A stretch of DNA of 12,612 nt from Endomicrobiia bacterium (GCA_009782015.1 WQUP01000115.1:1-12612); one strand, 5' to 3'. Positions 6,457 to 12,149 are shown, numbered from the stretch's first letter. Program-made: numbers and translations. The notes: generated from the letters alone by a model not told the origin.

Positions 6457-6664
6457 CGCGAGGCGCGCGGAGCGCGCCGAAGCTCAGAGAGCTCAGAAGT
6501 TCGGAAGTTCAGCAACGGCGACAACGGCGGAAGGTTAGAGGTTTAGAGGGTTGGCAACGGCGTTAAAGACTTTGTTTTTGCCAATCTTCCAATCATCCAA
6601 TCTTCTAATCTTCGCCGCCAAAGGCGGCTTGCCGAACTTCTAATCCTCCGCCGTTAAAGCATTT
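6457..6664. mobile_element. Family A insertion A5 with 15-bp target-site duplication
   Basis: A 208-bp segment is flanked by identical 15-mers AATTTCGTTGCAAGG at 6442-6456 and 6665-6679. On the minus strand both copies encode LATKLN of the radical SAM C-terminus. The distal copy continues to SLL and TAA (6428-6426), the likely ancestral end. Inside are 8-bp arm units (ccaatctt, ccaatcat, ctaatctt), triloop hairpins ggcgcgc-gga-gcgcgcc (6462-6478) and gccgcc-aaa-ggcggc (6614-6628), a core matching A1, and the end CCGCCGTTAAAG. The insertion gives the gene a new tail (TAED, stop at 6642-6640). No transposase is encoded. Confidence 0.78.
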
Positions 6665-8235
6665 AATTTCGTTGCAAGGTTCTTGATCCGCATTATCTCT
6701 TGCCAGTCTTTTGTTTCAAAGAGGGGGAAAACCGATTTATTATGAAGCAGCGGCTCATTTGCAAAGTCTCTGCCTTGGCCGTCATTGCGAGCACTGAAAG
6801 GGCGCGGCAATCCAGCGTTTGGAAAGTCTAGATTGCTTCGTTGCTTCGCTCCTCGCAATAGCTCTGAGTTTGTAGAGACAGCCAATTGCCGTTCATAGTT
6901 TTTGCCTGCCGCCGTTTTGTTGTTTTTGATTTGTAATTCGTAATTCGTAATTTGTAATTGCCGTTGAAAGTCTTTCGTCCCCGGCACAACAGAATACTCC
7001 GAAAGCGATACCCTGCCGCCAAAGCTGTGCACATATTTGATCGATTCTTCAACGTCTTTCAGGCTCTGGCCCGGCATGCCCATGAGCAGATATATCGTAA
7101 ACTCCCCGTTTTTAAAGCCGGCTTGTTTAAGAATGGCAACCGCCCTCTCAAAACCTTCATTTGTAATCTTTGCGCCGGTTTCATTTTGCAAGCGGGCATC
7201 AGCGCTCTCAAGGCTAAATCTTGGGGAGGCAAAGCCTCCTTTTTTCATTAACGACGCCAGCTCTAAATCTAAATATCTGAGGTGCAGGCCGTTAGGGGTA
7301 TGGATATTTATTTTCATGCCGCTTGCAATTATTTTCCTAAGCAGCGGCTTTATGTATTTATCCGCATCGTAAAGCAAAGCGTCATCATAGAAAACAATGT
7401 TTTCTATCCCCTTTGCAGCAAATGCCGCTATTTCCTCAAACACCCGTTCGGGTGTTTTTGCCGTAAAAGTATCAGCGCACAAGGTGCGCTGGGCGCAGTA
7501 ACTGCAGTTGAACGGGCATCCCATGGACATTCGCAAAGCAACGTAACTACACCTATTATAATAGGTGTAATCCGGAGCGGGAAAGCAAGCAAAGCTTGCC
7601 TGTACACTGGCGGGTATGGCAAGTTGTTCAAAAACCTCGTTTAAGGAGGCAAGGCCTCCCTGAACTAAAAAGTCAGGCTTTGCTGTTTCTAGCGCATGTT
7701 TTGGACAAAGCGTGGCATATACTCCGCCCAATGCTACAGGCACATTAGGAAATACATTTCTGACGCTTTCAATTGCTTCTATAACTCCCGGATACCAATA
7801 AGTCATAATCGAAGTAACAATAATAAGGTCAGGGCGCTTGAGCGCGCGCAGCCTACTTTTAGCTGTTTCTTTTAGAATCCCGTATCTTGAGTAGTGTCTT
7901 GGCACATGCTTCAACGCCGCAGGCTTCGGCACATGCGTTTTTAAGTAGTGGCCGCATCCGTATCTTTGCCCGTCATTCTGAGGGAACCTTGTTCCCGAAG
8001 AATCCAGGCCTGGATCCTTCGTCGCAACTTTGTTGCTCCTCAGGATGACAGACCCGGCAAAATGCCTGTCCATATAGTCAAGCATCTCAACTTCAACATT
8101 CTGCTGCTTGAGTATGGAAGACAAATACAAAAGTCCCAGCGGCTTTGACCAAAGGTCAAATGCGGTAAAGTCGTAAACGGGGGGATTAATTAGAAGCGCA
8201 GATTTCTTGTTAATGGTTGAATTTTTGTTATTCAT
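6640..8235 (-). CDS. B12-binding-domain radical SAM protein with in-frame repeat insertions
   Basis: A 531-residue protein from ATG 8235. N-terminal B12-binding-like part: SALLINPPVYDF (12-23), LYLSSILKQ, PDLIIVTSIMTYWYP (135-149), VALGGVYATLCP (167-178). Radical SAM core: MGCPFNCSYC (238-247; C240, C244, C247 as CxxxCxxC for the 4Fe-4S cluster), then VFYDDALLYDA, GGFASPRFSLESAD and GEFTIYLLMGMPGQS. The substrate is unknown; this architecture does methyl transfer and other radical chemistry. Three stretches are repeat DNA read in frame: residues about 62-88 (doublet D6, 26 codons), much of the C-terminal region between 6781 and 6965 (doublet D5 and a heptad remnant), and the tail TAED from A5. 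A longer TTG start at 8370 was rejected because it translates element A6 and parS. No clear ribosome-binding site precedes 8235. The core motifs are intact, so activity is plausible. Confidence 0.85.
   Translation of the reverse strand: MNNKNSTINKKSALLINPPVYDFTAFDLWSKPLGLLYLSSILKQQNVEVEMLDYMDRHFAGSVILRSNKVATKDPGLDSSGTRFPQNDGQRYGCGHYLKTHVPKPAALKHVPRHYSRYGILKETAKSRLRALKRPDLIIVTSIMTYWYPGVIEAIESVRNVFPNVPVALGGVYATLCPKHALETAKPDFLVQGGLASLNEVFEQLAIPASVQASFACFPAPDYTYYNRCSYVALRMSMGCPFNCSYCAQRTLCADTFTAKTPERVFEEIAAFAAKGIENIVFYDDALLYDADKYIKPLLRKIIASGMKINIHTPNGLHLRYLDLELASLMKKGGFASPRFSLESADARLQNETGAKITNEGFERAVAILKQAGFKNGEFTIYLLMGMPGQSLKDVEESIKYVHSFGGRVSLSEYSVVPGTKDFQRQLQITNYELQIKNNKTAAGKNYERQLAVSTNSELLRGAKQRSNLDFPNAGLPRPFSARNDGQGRDFANEPLLHNKSVFPLFETKDWQEIMRIKNLATKLNALTAED
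6781..6859. repeat. GTCAT doublet D5 inside the radical SAM gene
   Basis: Left palindrome GTCAT-TGC-GAG...GGCA-ATCCAG (6781-6815). Right, inverted: CTAGAT-TGC-TTC...CTC-GCA-AT (6828-6859), with the terminal GAC lost. It is translated in frame near the C-terminus of the radical SAM protein (SNLDFPNAGLPRPFSARNDG). Confidence 0.8.
6884..6965. repeat. Family A remnant with 7-bp units inside the radical SAM gene
   Basis: Flanked by direct aattgccgtt at 6884-6893 and 6956-6965. It contains tandem taattcg-type heptads (about 6931-6959) on one side only, so one arm seems lost. Translated as RQLQITNYELQIKNN. The aattgccgtt ends match the CAACGGC terminus of the other family A elements. Confidence 0.6.
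7972..8049. repeat. GTCAT doublet D6 inside the radical SAM gene (26 codons)
   Basis: Left palindrome GTCAT-TCT-GAG, triloop gggaac-ctt-gttccc (7982-7996), GA-AGA-ATCCAG. Right, inverted: CTGGAT-CCT-TCG, triloop gcaac-ttt-gttgc (8024-8036), CTC-AGG-ATGAC. At 78 bp it adds exactly 26 codons without a stop to the N-terminal domain, between DYMDRHF and YGCGHY. Confidence 0.88.
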
Positions 8236-8319
8236 AAAAGTAATAAGTAACAAGTAATAAGTAATAAGTTTACGGCAACGACGAAAGCCTTTTTGTTTTT
8301 TACTTATTACTTGCCGTTG
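8236..8319. repeat. Family A hairpin element A6, upstream of the radical SAM gene
   Basis: Arms are 7-bp units (aagtaat). A 14-base stretch 8251-8264 is complementary to 8300-8313. The core 8271-8300 (acggcaacgacgaaag) resembles the cores of A2 and A5. The right end ttgccgttgt abuts parS site 2. The element leaves no visible ribosome-binding site for the radical SAM gene. Confidence 0.75.
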
Positions 8320-8335
8320 TGTTTCACGTGAAACA
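8320..8335. promoter_or_regulatory. parS site 2 (16-bp ParB-binding palindrome)
   Basis: TGTTTCACGTGAAACA, identical to site 1. It is intergenic, between the stop of the gene at 8348-9250 and element A6. As at site 1, a family A end (gccgtt plus two bases) directly adjoins the palindrome. Confidence 0.9.
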
Positions 8336-8347
8336 TTAACTATTGCG

Positions 8348-9250
8348 TCAAAAATGCATTGATTTTTCAATAAGTTCTTTATTTGTAGGTGTGCTCTGTG
8401 TACTCATAAAGCTTCTCATTTCCGACAATTTTGCCTGAATATTGTCAAACCCGTACTCAAAACCCAAATAAGCGAAAGCGGCAATAATTGCCAGAAACAA
8501 AAATAAAAATATTTTGCTTTTTAAACCGGAATTTGAGTTTGAATAAATAAAATTATTTGACGCATCCGAAGTGTCGAGCGGCATTTCATAGCCGTGCATT
8601 TCTTTGAGAATGTCAACAACCGGCGGTTTCAGCTTTGGCAGTATATCAACAAAACCTTCCGACTGCTTTGCAGTATTCGGAAACTTTTCCATCAAAGCGC
8701 TAATGCGCCTTCTAATAAAAACAATAAGACCGTAATTATCAAAATAAGGTCTCCGTCCGGATCCGCGTCCTCCCATAGCGGAGTATTCGACAAAAGTCGA
8801 ATTTTCAGAAAAATATAAAATTTTTCTCAAAGCGCTTAGCAGAAAATTTACATCACCCGTCAGCTCGTATGTTTTTTCATCTGCGCGCAGAAGCATTTCA
8901 AAATTGCTGTCTGCTCCGTACAAGGCTGATGATGAAAATGCCGGTTTCAATGGCGAAAAGCCAAAAAAATAGTCGGATACGGCCAGTCCCAGAAGTTCAT
9001 CTTGCGAAAGAGTTAACTCTTGAGTTTCTTGAGGAACTATGATATTGATGCCTGAATCTGACTCCCGCAAGATTTTATTGTAAGTTCCGAAAACCGTCAT
9101 ATGTGCAAGGTTTGTAAGATACAGCTTTATGTTTTTTCCGGTCAGTTGAGAAATGCGCCGCTCAACGTCAAGATATTTTTCGGAATCAGCACGAACGGCT
9201 TCGCAGCCGTCAAGGTATATAACATCTTGTGTTTGTTCGTCATTGGTCAT
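8348..9250 (-). CDS. Tail-anchored degenerate M48-like domain protein (one domain)
   Basis: A 300-residue protein. Residues 10-190 form the same domain as in the neighbour at 9301-10740: IYLDGCEAVRADSEKYLDVERRISQLTGKNIKLYLTN..., GINIIVPQ (67-74), DELLGLAVSDYFFG (84-97), LRADEKTYELTGD (121-133), RRRISALMEKFP (180-191). These fit the M48 fold from the 'PxVYVV' strand to the ExxxD helix and the RIxxL end. The HEXXH position reads S-D93-Y-F-F, so both His and Glu are lost. A proline-containing linker, one hydrophobic helix (247-264) and a 36-residue C-terminal tail follow, predicting a membrane anchor with the domain on one side. AGGGG six bases upstream supports the start; this leader is shared with 10740. 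Homology to M48 is my reading by eye. Function unknown. Confidence 0.68.
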   Translation of the reverse strand: MTNDEQTQDVIYLDGCEAVRADSEKYLDVERRISQLTGKNIKLYLTNLAHMTVFGTYNKILRESDSGINIIVPQETQELTLSQDELLGLAVSDYFFGFSPLKPAFSSSALYGADSNFEMLLRADEKTYELTGDVNFLLSALRKILYFSENSTFVEYSAMGGRGSGRRPYFDNYGLIVFIRRRISALMEKFPNTAKQSEGFVDILPKLKPPVVDILKEMHGYEMPLDTSDASNNFIYSNSNSGLKSKIFLFLFLAIIAAFAYLGFEYGFDNIQAKLSEMRSFMSTQSTPTNKELIEKSMHF

Positions 9251-9282
9251 AACTAACCCCTGCTTTTATTTTCATAAAACCT
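9251..9282 (-). promoter_or_regulatory. Leader shared with the upstream paralogue (ribosome-binding site AGGGG)
   Basis: The about 30 bases before the start codon match those at 10741-10772 with only a couple of differences (gcaggggtta and an A/T-rich stretch before it). This is conserved beyond the ribosome-binding site and points to tandem gene duplication including the leader, or a kept control element. Confidence 0.5.
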
Positions 9283-9300
9283 GCTGATTTTCCAATCACT

Positions 9301-10740
9301 TTATCTAAAACCAAAATAAAACGCGGCTGCCAATATTATTAAACCCAACAATAGAAATATCAAAATTTTTAAACCGGAATCCGAGCCTGAAGAAACGACG
9401 TTGTTTGTTATGCCGGAAGTGTCGAAAGCCTCGGGCCGCGTTTGCGGTATGTTTCTTTCTTCAGACATTTCATCAGGCTCTTGCGAATCATATTCCGGCG
9501 GGGTATCTTCGTAATCTTCGTCATTAGTATCGGACGATATATCTCCGCCATTTTCTTCCCGGGGCAAAGCGTTAGGGTTGGTAAAACTTTCCGGCGTTGC
9601 GGCGGAATGAGAATCTGCCTCTAACAGCTCGATGCGGCGGGAAAATAAAGATATTTTGCGGGACAAAAAATTATCGCCATACATTATCAGTCCGAAAGCG
9701 TTTAACAAGCCGGCTTTGGCGGCAGTTAATTCGACGGCTTCTTTATCCGCGCGGGCAACCATTTCCGGAGGAACGTACGGGTCGTACGGGGAAAACAGAG
9801 GGGAATCAGGTATAGATTCTTCGGGCATCAAATCATTTAGGCTGACTGCGAAAAGATATTCAGCCAGCGCCAAAACGTAAAGCTCGTCTTCTAAAAATTC
9901 TGCCGTCAACTCCGCGTCATCCGGAACAATAACGTTGACGCCGGAATCGGAGCGCGATAAAAATTTGTTGTAACTTCCGCAATCGTCTATATTGTTAGGG
10001 TCGGTCAAATACAGGTTTACCTTTTTGCCTGTCTTTTGCGAAAGCCGCTGCTCAAGCGCTAGATATTTTTCGGAACCAGCCCGCATAACTTTGGGTCCGT
10101 CAACGAGCTCTGTGTTTTCCGCGTCAGCGCCGGGAGCTCCGGCCGGAATAACCCCGTCATTTTCTTCCTGCGCCGCCGCTTCGGGCTTTTTCGCGGTGTC
10201 GGGAAAGTTTGCCGCTAAAGATTCAATACGCGACTCGATTAAAGGAACAGAAGAGTTAAAAATCAATTCAATAGACCCCTGATTTCCAAAAGAGAGCATA
10301 ACCGCTTTCAAAGCGTTCAGCAAAAGGCCGGCGCTGCCGGTCAATTCTTCGGCTTTTTTATCGGAGCCGAAAATGCGGTCCAGCGGGATGTATTCATCTT
10401 GCGAAGAATACGAATTTGGAGCATCGGAACTTTCATCCGTCTCCGAATCATCAAAGCCGTCGGCAAAAAAATATTCCGCCAGCGCCAAAGCGTAAAGCTC
10501 ATCCTCCGTAAACTCCGCAGGCATATTCGCATCGTCCGGAACGATAAGATTAACGCGGGAATCCGGCTTTGACAAAATTTTATTGTAGCTTCCGCCAACA
10601 GTTACGTTCGCGGGATCAGTCAAATACAGCTTTATATCTTTGCCGGTCTTCTGCGAAACACGCCGCTCAGCAGCAAGATATTTTTCGGAAGCCGCCCGCG
10701 CAACTTCACATCCGTCAATCAGTATAGTGTCTCCGGCCAT
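9301..10740 (-). CDS. Tail-anchored protein with two degenerate M48-like domains
   Basis: A 479-residue protein with two tandem copies of the domain in 8348-9250: copy 1 about 5-182 and copy 2 about 212-378. Each has SEKYLAxExRxSQKTGK, LYLTDP, GSYNK, VNxIVPDD, EDELYxLALAEYxF, (A/S)DKxAxELT and a terminal RIExL. M48 peptidases have 'PNAFATG', then HEXXH in 'DELxAVLAHELGH', then 'EADRxAAELTG'. Here the HEXXH site reads A88-E89-Y-F-F and A293-E294-Y-L-F: Glu kept, both His lost. The membrane hairpin that HtpX has between these motifs is replaced by an acidic linker. A long acidic, probably disordered stretch (about 380-450) leads to a C-terminal helix (458-475), so it is tail-anchored. Function unknown; binding partner or inactive chaperone-like role is inference. 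Confidence 0.7.
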   Translation of the reverse strand: MAGDTILIDGCEVARAASEKYLAAERRVSQKTGKDIKLYLTDPANVTVGGSYNKILSKPDSRVNLIVPDDANMPAEFTEDELYALALAEYFFADGFDDSETDESSDAPNSYSSQDEYIPLDRIFGSDKKAEELTGSAGLLLNALKAVMLSFGNQGSIELIFNSSVPLIESRIESLAANFPDTAKKPEAAAQEENDGVIPAGAPGADAENTELVDGPKVMRAGSEKYLALEQRLSQKTGKKVNLYLTDPNNIDDCGSYNKFLSRSDSGVNVIVPDDAELTAEFLEDELYVLALAEYLFAVSLNDLMPEESIPDSPLFSPYDPYVPPEMVARADKEAVELTAAKAGLLNAFGLIMYGDNFLSRKISLFSRRIELLEADSHSAATPESFTNPNALPREENGGDISSDTNDEDYEDTPPEYDSQEPDEMSEERNIPQTRPEAFDTSGITNNVVSSGSDSGLKILIFLLLGLIILAAAFYFGFR

Positions 10741-10843
10741 AATTAACCCCTGCTTTTATTTTCGTAAAACTTAAAGCATGACAGCGCCGCTTGAATATAT
10801 TATCGCAACCGCCATTACCGTAACCGGCATTACGATAACATAT
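10741..10843 (-). promoter_or_regulatory. Leader and probable promoter region of the two-domain M48-like gene
   Basis: 10741-10772 is the leader shared with 9251-9282 (AGGGG six bases before ATG). Further upstream, 10800-10838 is an imperfect palindrome bounded by ttatcg and cgataa, with repeated attaccg/taaccgg inside. It could be an operator or another decayed hairpin. I could not settle a -35/-10 pair. Confidence 0.35.
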
Positions 10844-11106
10844 ACGGCGGAAGATTGGAAGTTGGGCAGCTGAGAAGCTGAGCAAGCCGCCCTTGGCGGC
10901 GAAGCTGGGAAGTTGAGAAGCTGAGAAGTTGAGCAAAGACAAAGACTTTGTCGTAAATCCGTTGCTCAGCTTCCCAGCTGCCCAACTTCTCAGCTTCCGC
11001 CGTTCTTGCCGTTGCCCAGCTTTCAAACCTCCAAGCTTCTAATCTTCCGCCGTTGTTGCCGTTGCCCAGCTTCTCAGCTTCCCAGCCTCTCAGCTTCTGC
11101 CGTTAA
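10844..11106. repeat. Composite family A element A7 with a 50-bp-period arm array
   Basis: Left end acggcggaag (10844), right end ttctgccgttaaag. Arms are 8-bp units (ctcagctt, cccagctg, cccaactt). The inner hairpin has gacaaag-a-ctttgtc at its core (10938-10952), plus a triloop hairpin gccgcc-ctt-ggcggc (10886-10900). On the right the arm is present three times. 11001-11050 and 11051-11100 form an exact 50-bp period: a near-constant part (cgttnttgccgttgcccagc) plus four variable octads. The right end supplies the stop of the HAD gene. Plus- and minus-strand ORFs here are repeat translations. Confidence 0.75.
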
Positions 11107-11773
11107 AGTATTTATAAAGCTCCTCATGATTGTCAAAGACAATATCGGCTTGTTTGAGGTAGCTCTTTTCAAGGCTCGTGGCTATGGCAGCGCAGAACAT
11201 CTTCGCCGCTTTCGCGGACCGTACTCCGTACGGCGCGTTTTCCACGACAAATCATTGGGACGGACTGATATTCAGCTTTTTTGCGGCAATAAGATAAGGG
11301 TCCGGGTACGGTTTTCCGCGCTTTACCATATCGCCTGTGATTTTAACGTCGAAAAGCCCGTATATTTCTTCCGGAAGCATCTTTTTTGCTTCGTCAAGGC
11401 TTGAGCCGCTGACAAGACCGAGCGAAAATCCGCGGTTTTTAAGAGCTTCGAGTATTATAAAAGCGCCCGCAAAAATATATCTCTTAAAATATTTGGCAAA
11501 AAGCGCGCGCCTTTCCTCAAAAATCTTTTTCTCGGTTTCCGGGCTGAGCGGCCTGCGGTCTCTTTTAAAAGCGAATTTAATGACTTCGTTCCACTTCGCG
11601 CCTTCCCTCTCGAATATGTCTCCGGGCGTAACGCGGATGTCGTACTTTCTCAAAACTTCAAACCAGGAAATAAAATGGTACGGCATAGAATCGACAAGCA
11701 CGCCGTCCATGTCAAAAAGAACCGCTTTAAAAAGTTTCGGGTTAAATTTAGGAGTTTTCATTTGAGTTGTCAT
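11090..11773 (-). pseudogene. HAD-family phosphatase/phosphomutase interrupted by one in-frame TGA
   Basis: Reads as a full-length (227 codon) beta-phosphoglucomutase-like HAD hydrolase apart from one TGA (11254-11252, codon 174). Motif I is FDMDGVLVDS (20-29; nucleophile D21, acid/base D23), a helical cap follows, motif II is VSGSS (121-125), motif III K154 is in RGKPYPDPY. After the TGA the same frame continues FVVENAPYGVRSAKAAKMF and runs to NGRS*. The family usually reads 'CxVxENAPxGVxA' here, so TGA stands where Cys (TGT/TGC) is normal. It is either a nonsense mutation, a sequencing error, or a recoded codon. Start is uncertain (ATG 11773 or 11761; no ribosome-binding site). The C-terminal residues NGRS and stop come from element A7. 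Substrate unknown. Confidence 0.75.
11213..11237 (-). promoter_or_regulatory. Strong hairpin 14 bases downstream of the in-frame TGA
   Basis: On the minus strand: cgcg, ccgtac-gga-gtacgg (perfect triloop), a two-base bulge, cgcg. Spacing from TGA to the stem is 14 nt and to the loop 24 nt, and the loop opens with GG, which is within the loose description of bacterial SECIS elements. It also encodes the conserved APYGVRS motif, so it may be coincidence or another of the window's many triloop palindromes. Confidence 0.3.
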
Positions 11774-11801
11774 TAAATCAAATTGCGGAAAATATTTCCA
11801 T

Positions 11802-11898
11802 GCGCGCAATGCGCGCGGAAGTTTGAAAGTCTGTCATACCGGAAAGTCTCTGTCCGGTATCTGCAGTTTTTTGTCATCGACAAAAGTCGGTATCCATG
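11802..11898. repeat. Triloop palindrome plus two single GTCAT palindromes upstream of the HAD gene
   Basis: gcgcgc-aat-gcgcgc at 11802-11816. GTCAT-ACC-GGA...TCC-GGT-ATCTGCAG at 11833-11866. GTCAT-CGAC-aaaa-GTCG-GTATCCA at 11873-11897. The last two are in the same orientation, unlike the inverted doublets elsewhere, and add the ACC/GGT arm type. Confidence 0.75.
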
Positions 11899-12149
11899 TT
11901 AGCGCCTGACTTTCCCGCTTTGTTTATTTTTTGACAATTGCACTCACGAAAATTCTAAAAATGGGGAACCTAAAAGAGATTGAACTTTGAAATTATATGC
12001 TTTTAACACACACATTAACTTTATTGTTCGGGGAGCGCTGCGCCTCCCAACCTCCGCCTCACTTTTTGCAGGCGTTCAAAAAGTAAGCAAAAAAACTGCC
12101 GCTGGATGCGCATTCGCTATGGTTTTTGCGGCAAATCCGGAACTGACCC
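11899..12149. other. Gene-free stretch of about 250 bp before the right 226-bp repeat
   Basis: No credible gene. A perfect minus-strand TATAAT (11997-11992) could be a -10 box for the HAD gene but lacks a good -35. On the plus strand TTGACA at 11932-11937 has a weak -10 but nothing to drive. Small palindromes: gggagcgc/gcgcctccc near 12031-12048, and actttttg (12061-12068) with caaaaagt (12077-12084). Confidence 0.45.

Noticed and set aside
6828..7052. 74-codon minus-strand ORF inside the radical SAM gene in another frame
   Set aside because: It is made of the heptad remnant and GTCAT palindrome read out of frame; the radical SAM frame has recognisable motifs.
7225..7245. Terminator-like hairpin followed by six T on the plus strand
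   Set aside because: It lies inside the radical SAM coding sequence on the opposite strand, and no plus-strand gene leads into it. It is one of the triloop palindromes.
8236..8370. N-terminal extension of the radical SAM gene to a TTG at 8370
   Set aside because: The extension translates parS site 2 and element A6 and overlaps the end of the previous gene. The recognisable domain starts just after ATG 8235.
10715..11026. 103-codon minus-strand ORF between the HAD gene and the two-domain M48-like gene
   Set aside because: Its Ser/Leu-rich peptide is the octad arms of element A7 translated, and it overlaps the start of a well-supported gene.
11001..11106. Possible CRISPR-like array
   Set aside because: Only two full units; the 'spacers' are degenerate octads related to the arms of the same element, and there are no cas genes.
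11252..11254. Genome-wide reassignment of TGA as the explanation for the HAD gene
   Set aside because: parA, the HAD gene itself, the gene at 3111 and the gene at 8348 all end in TGA at sensible places, so TGA works as stop here.
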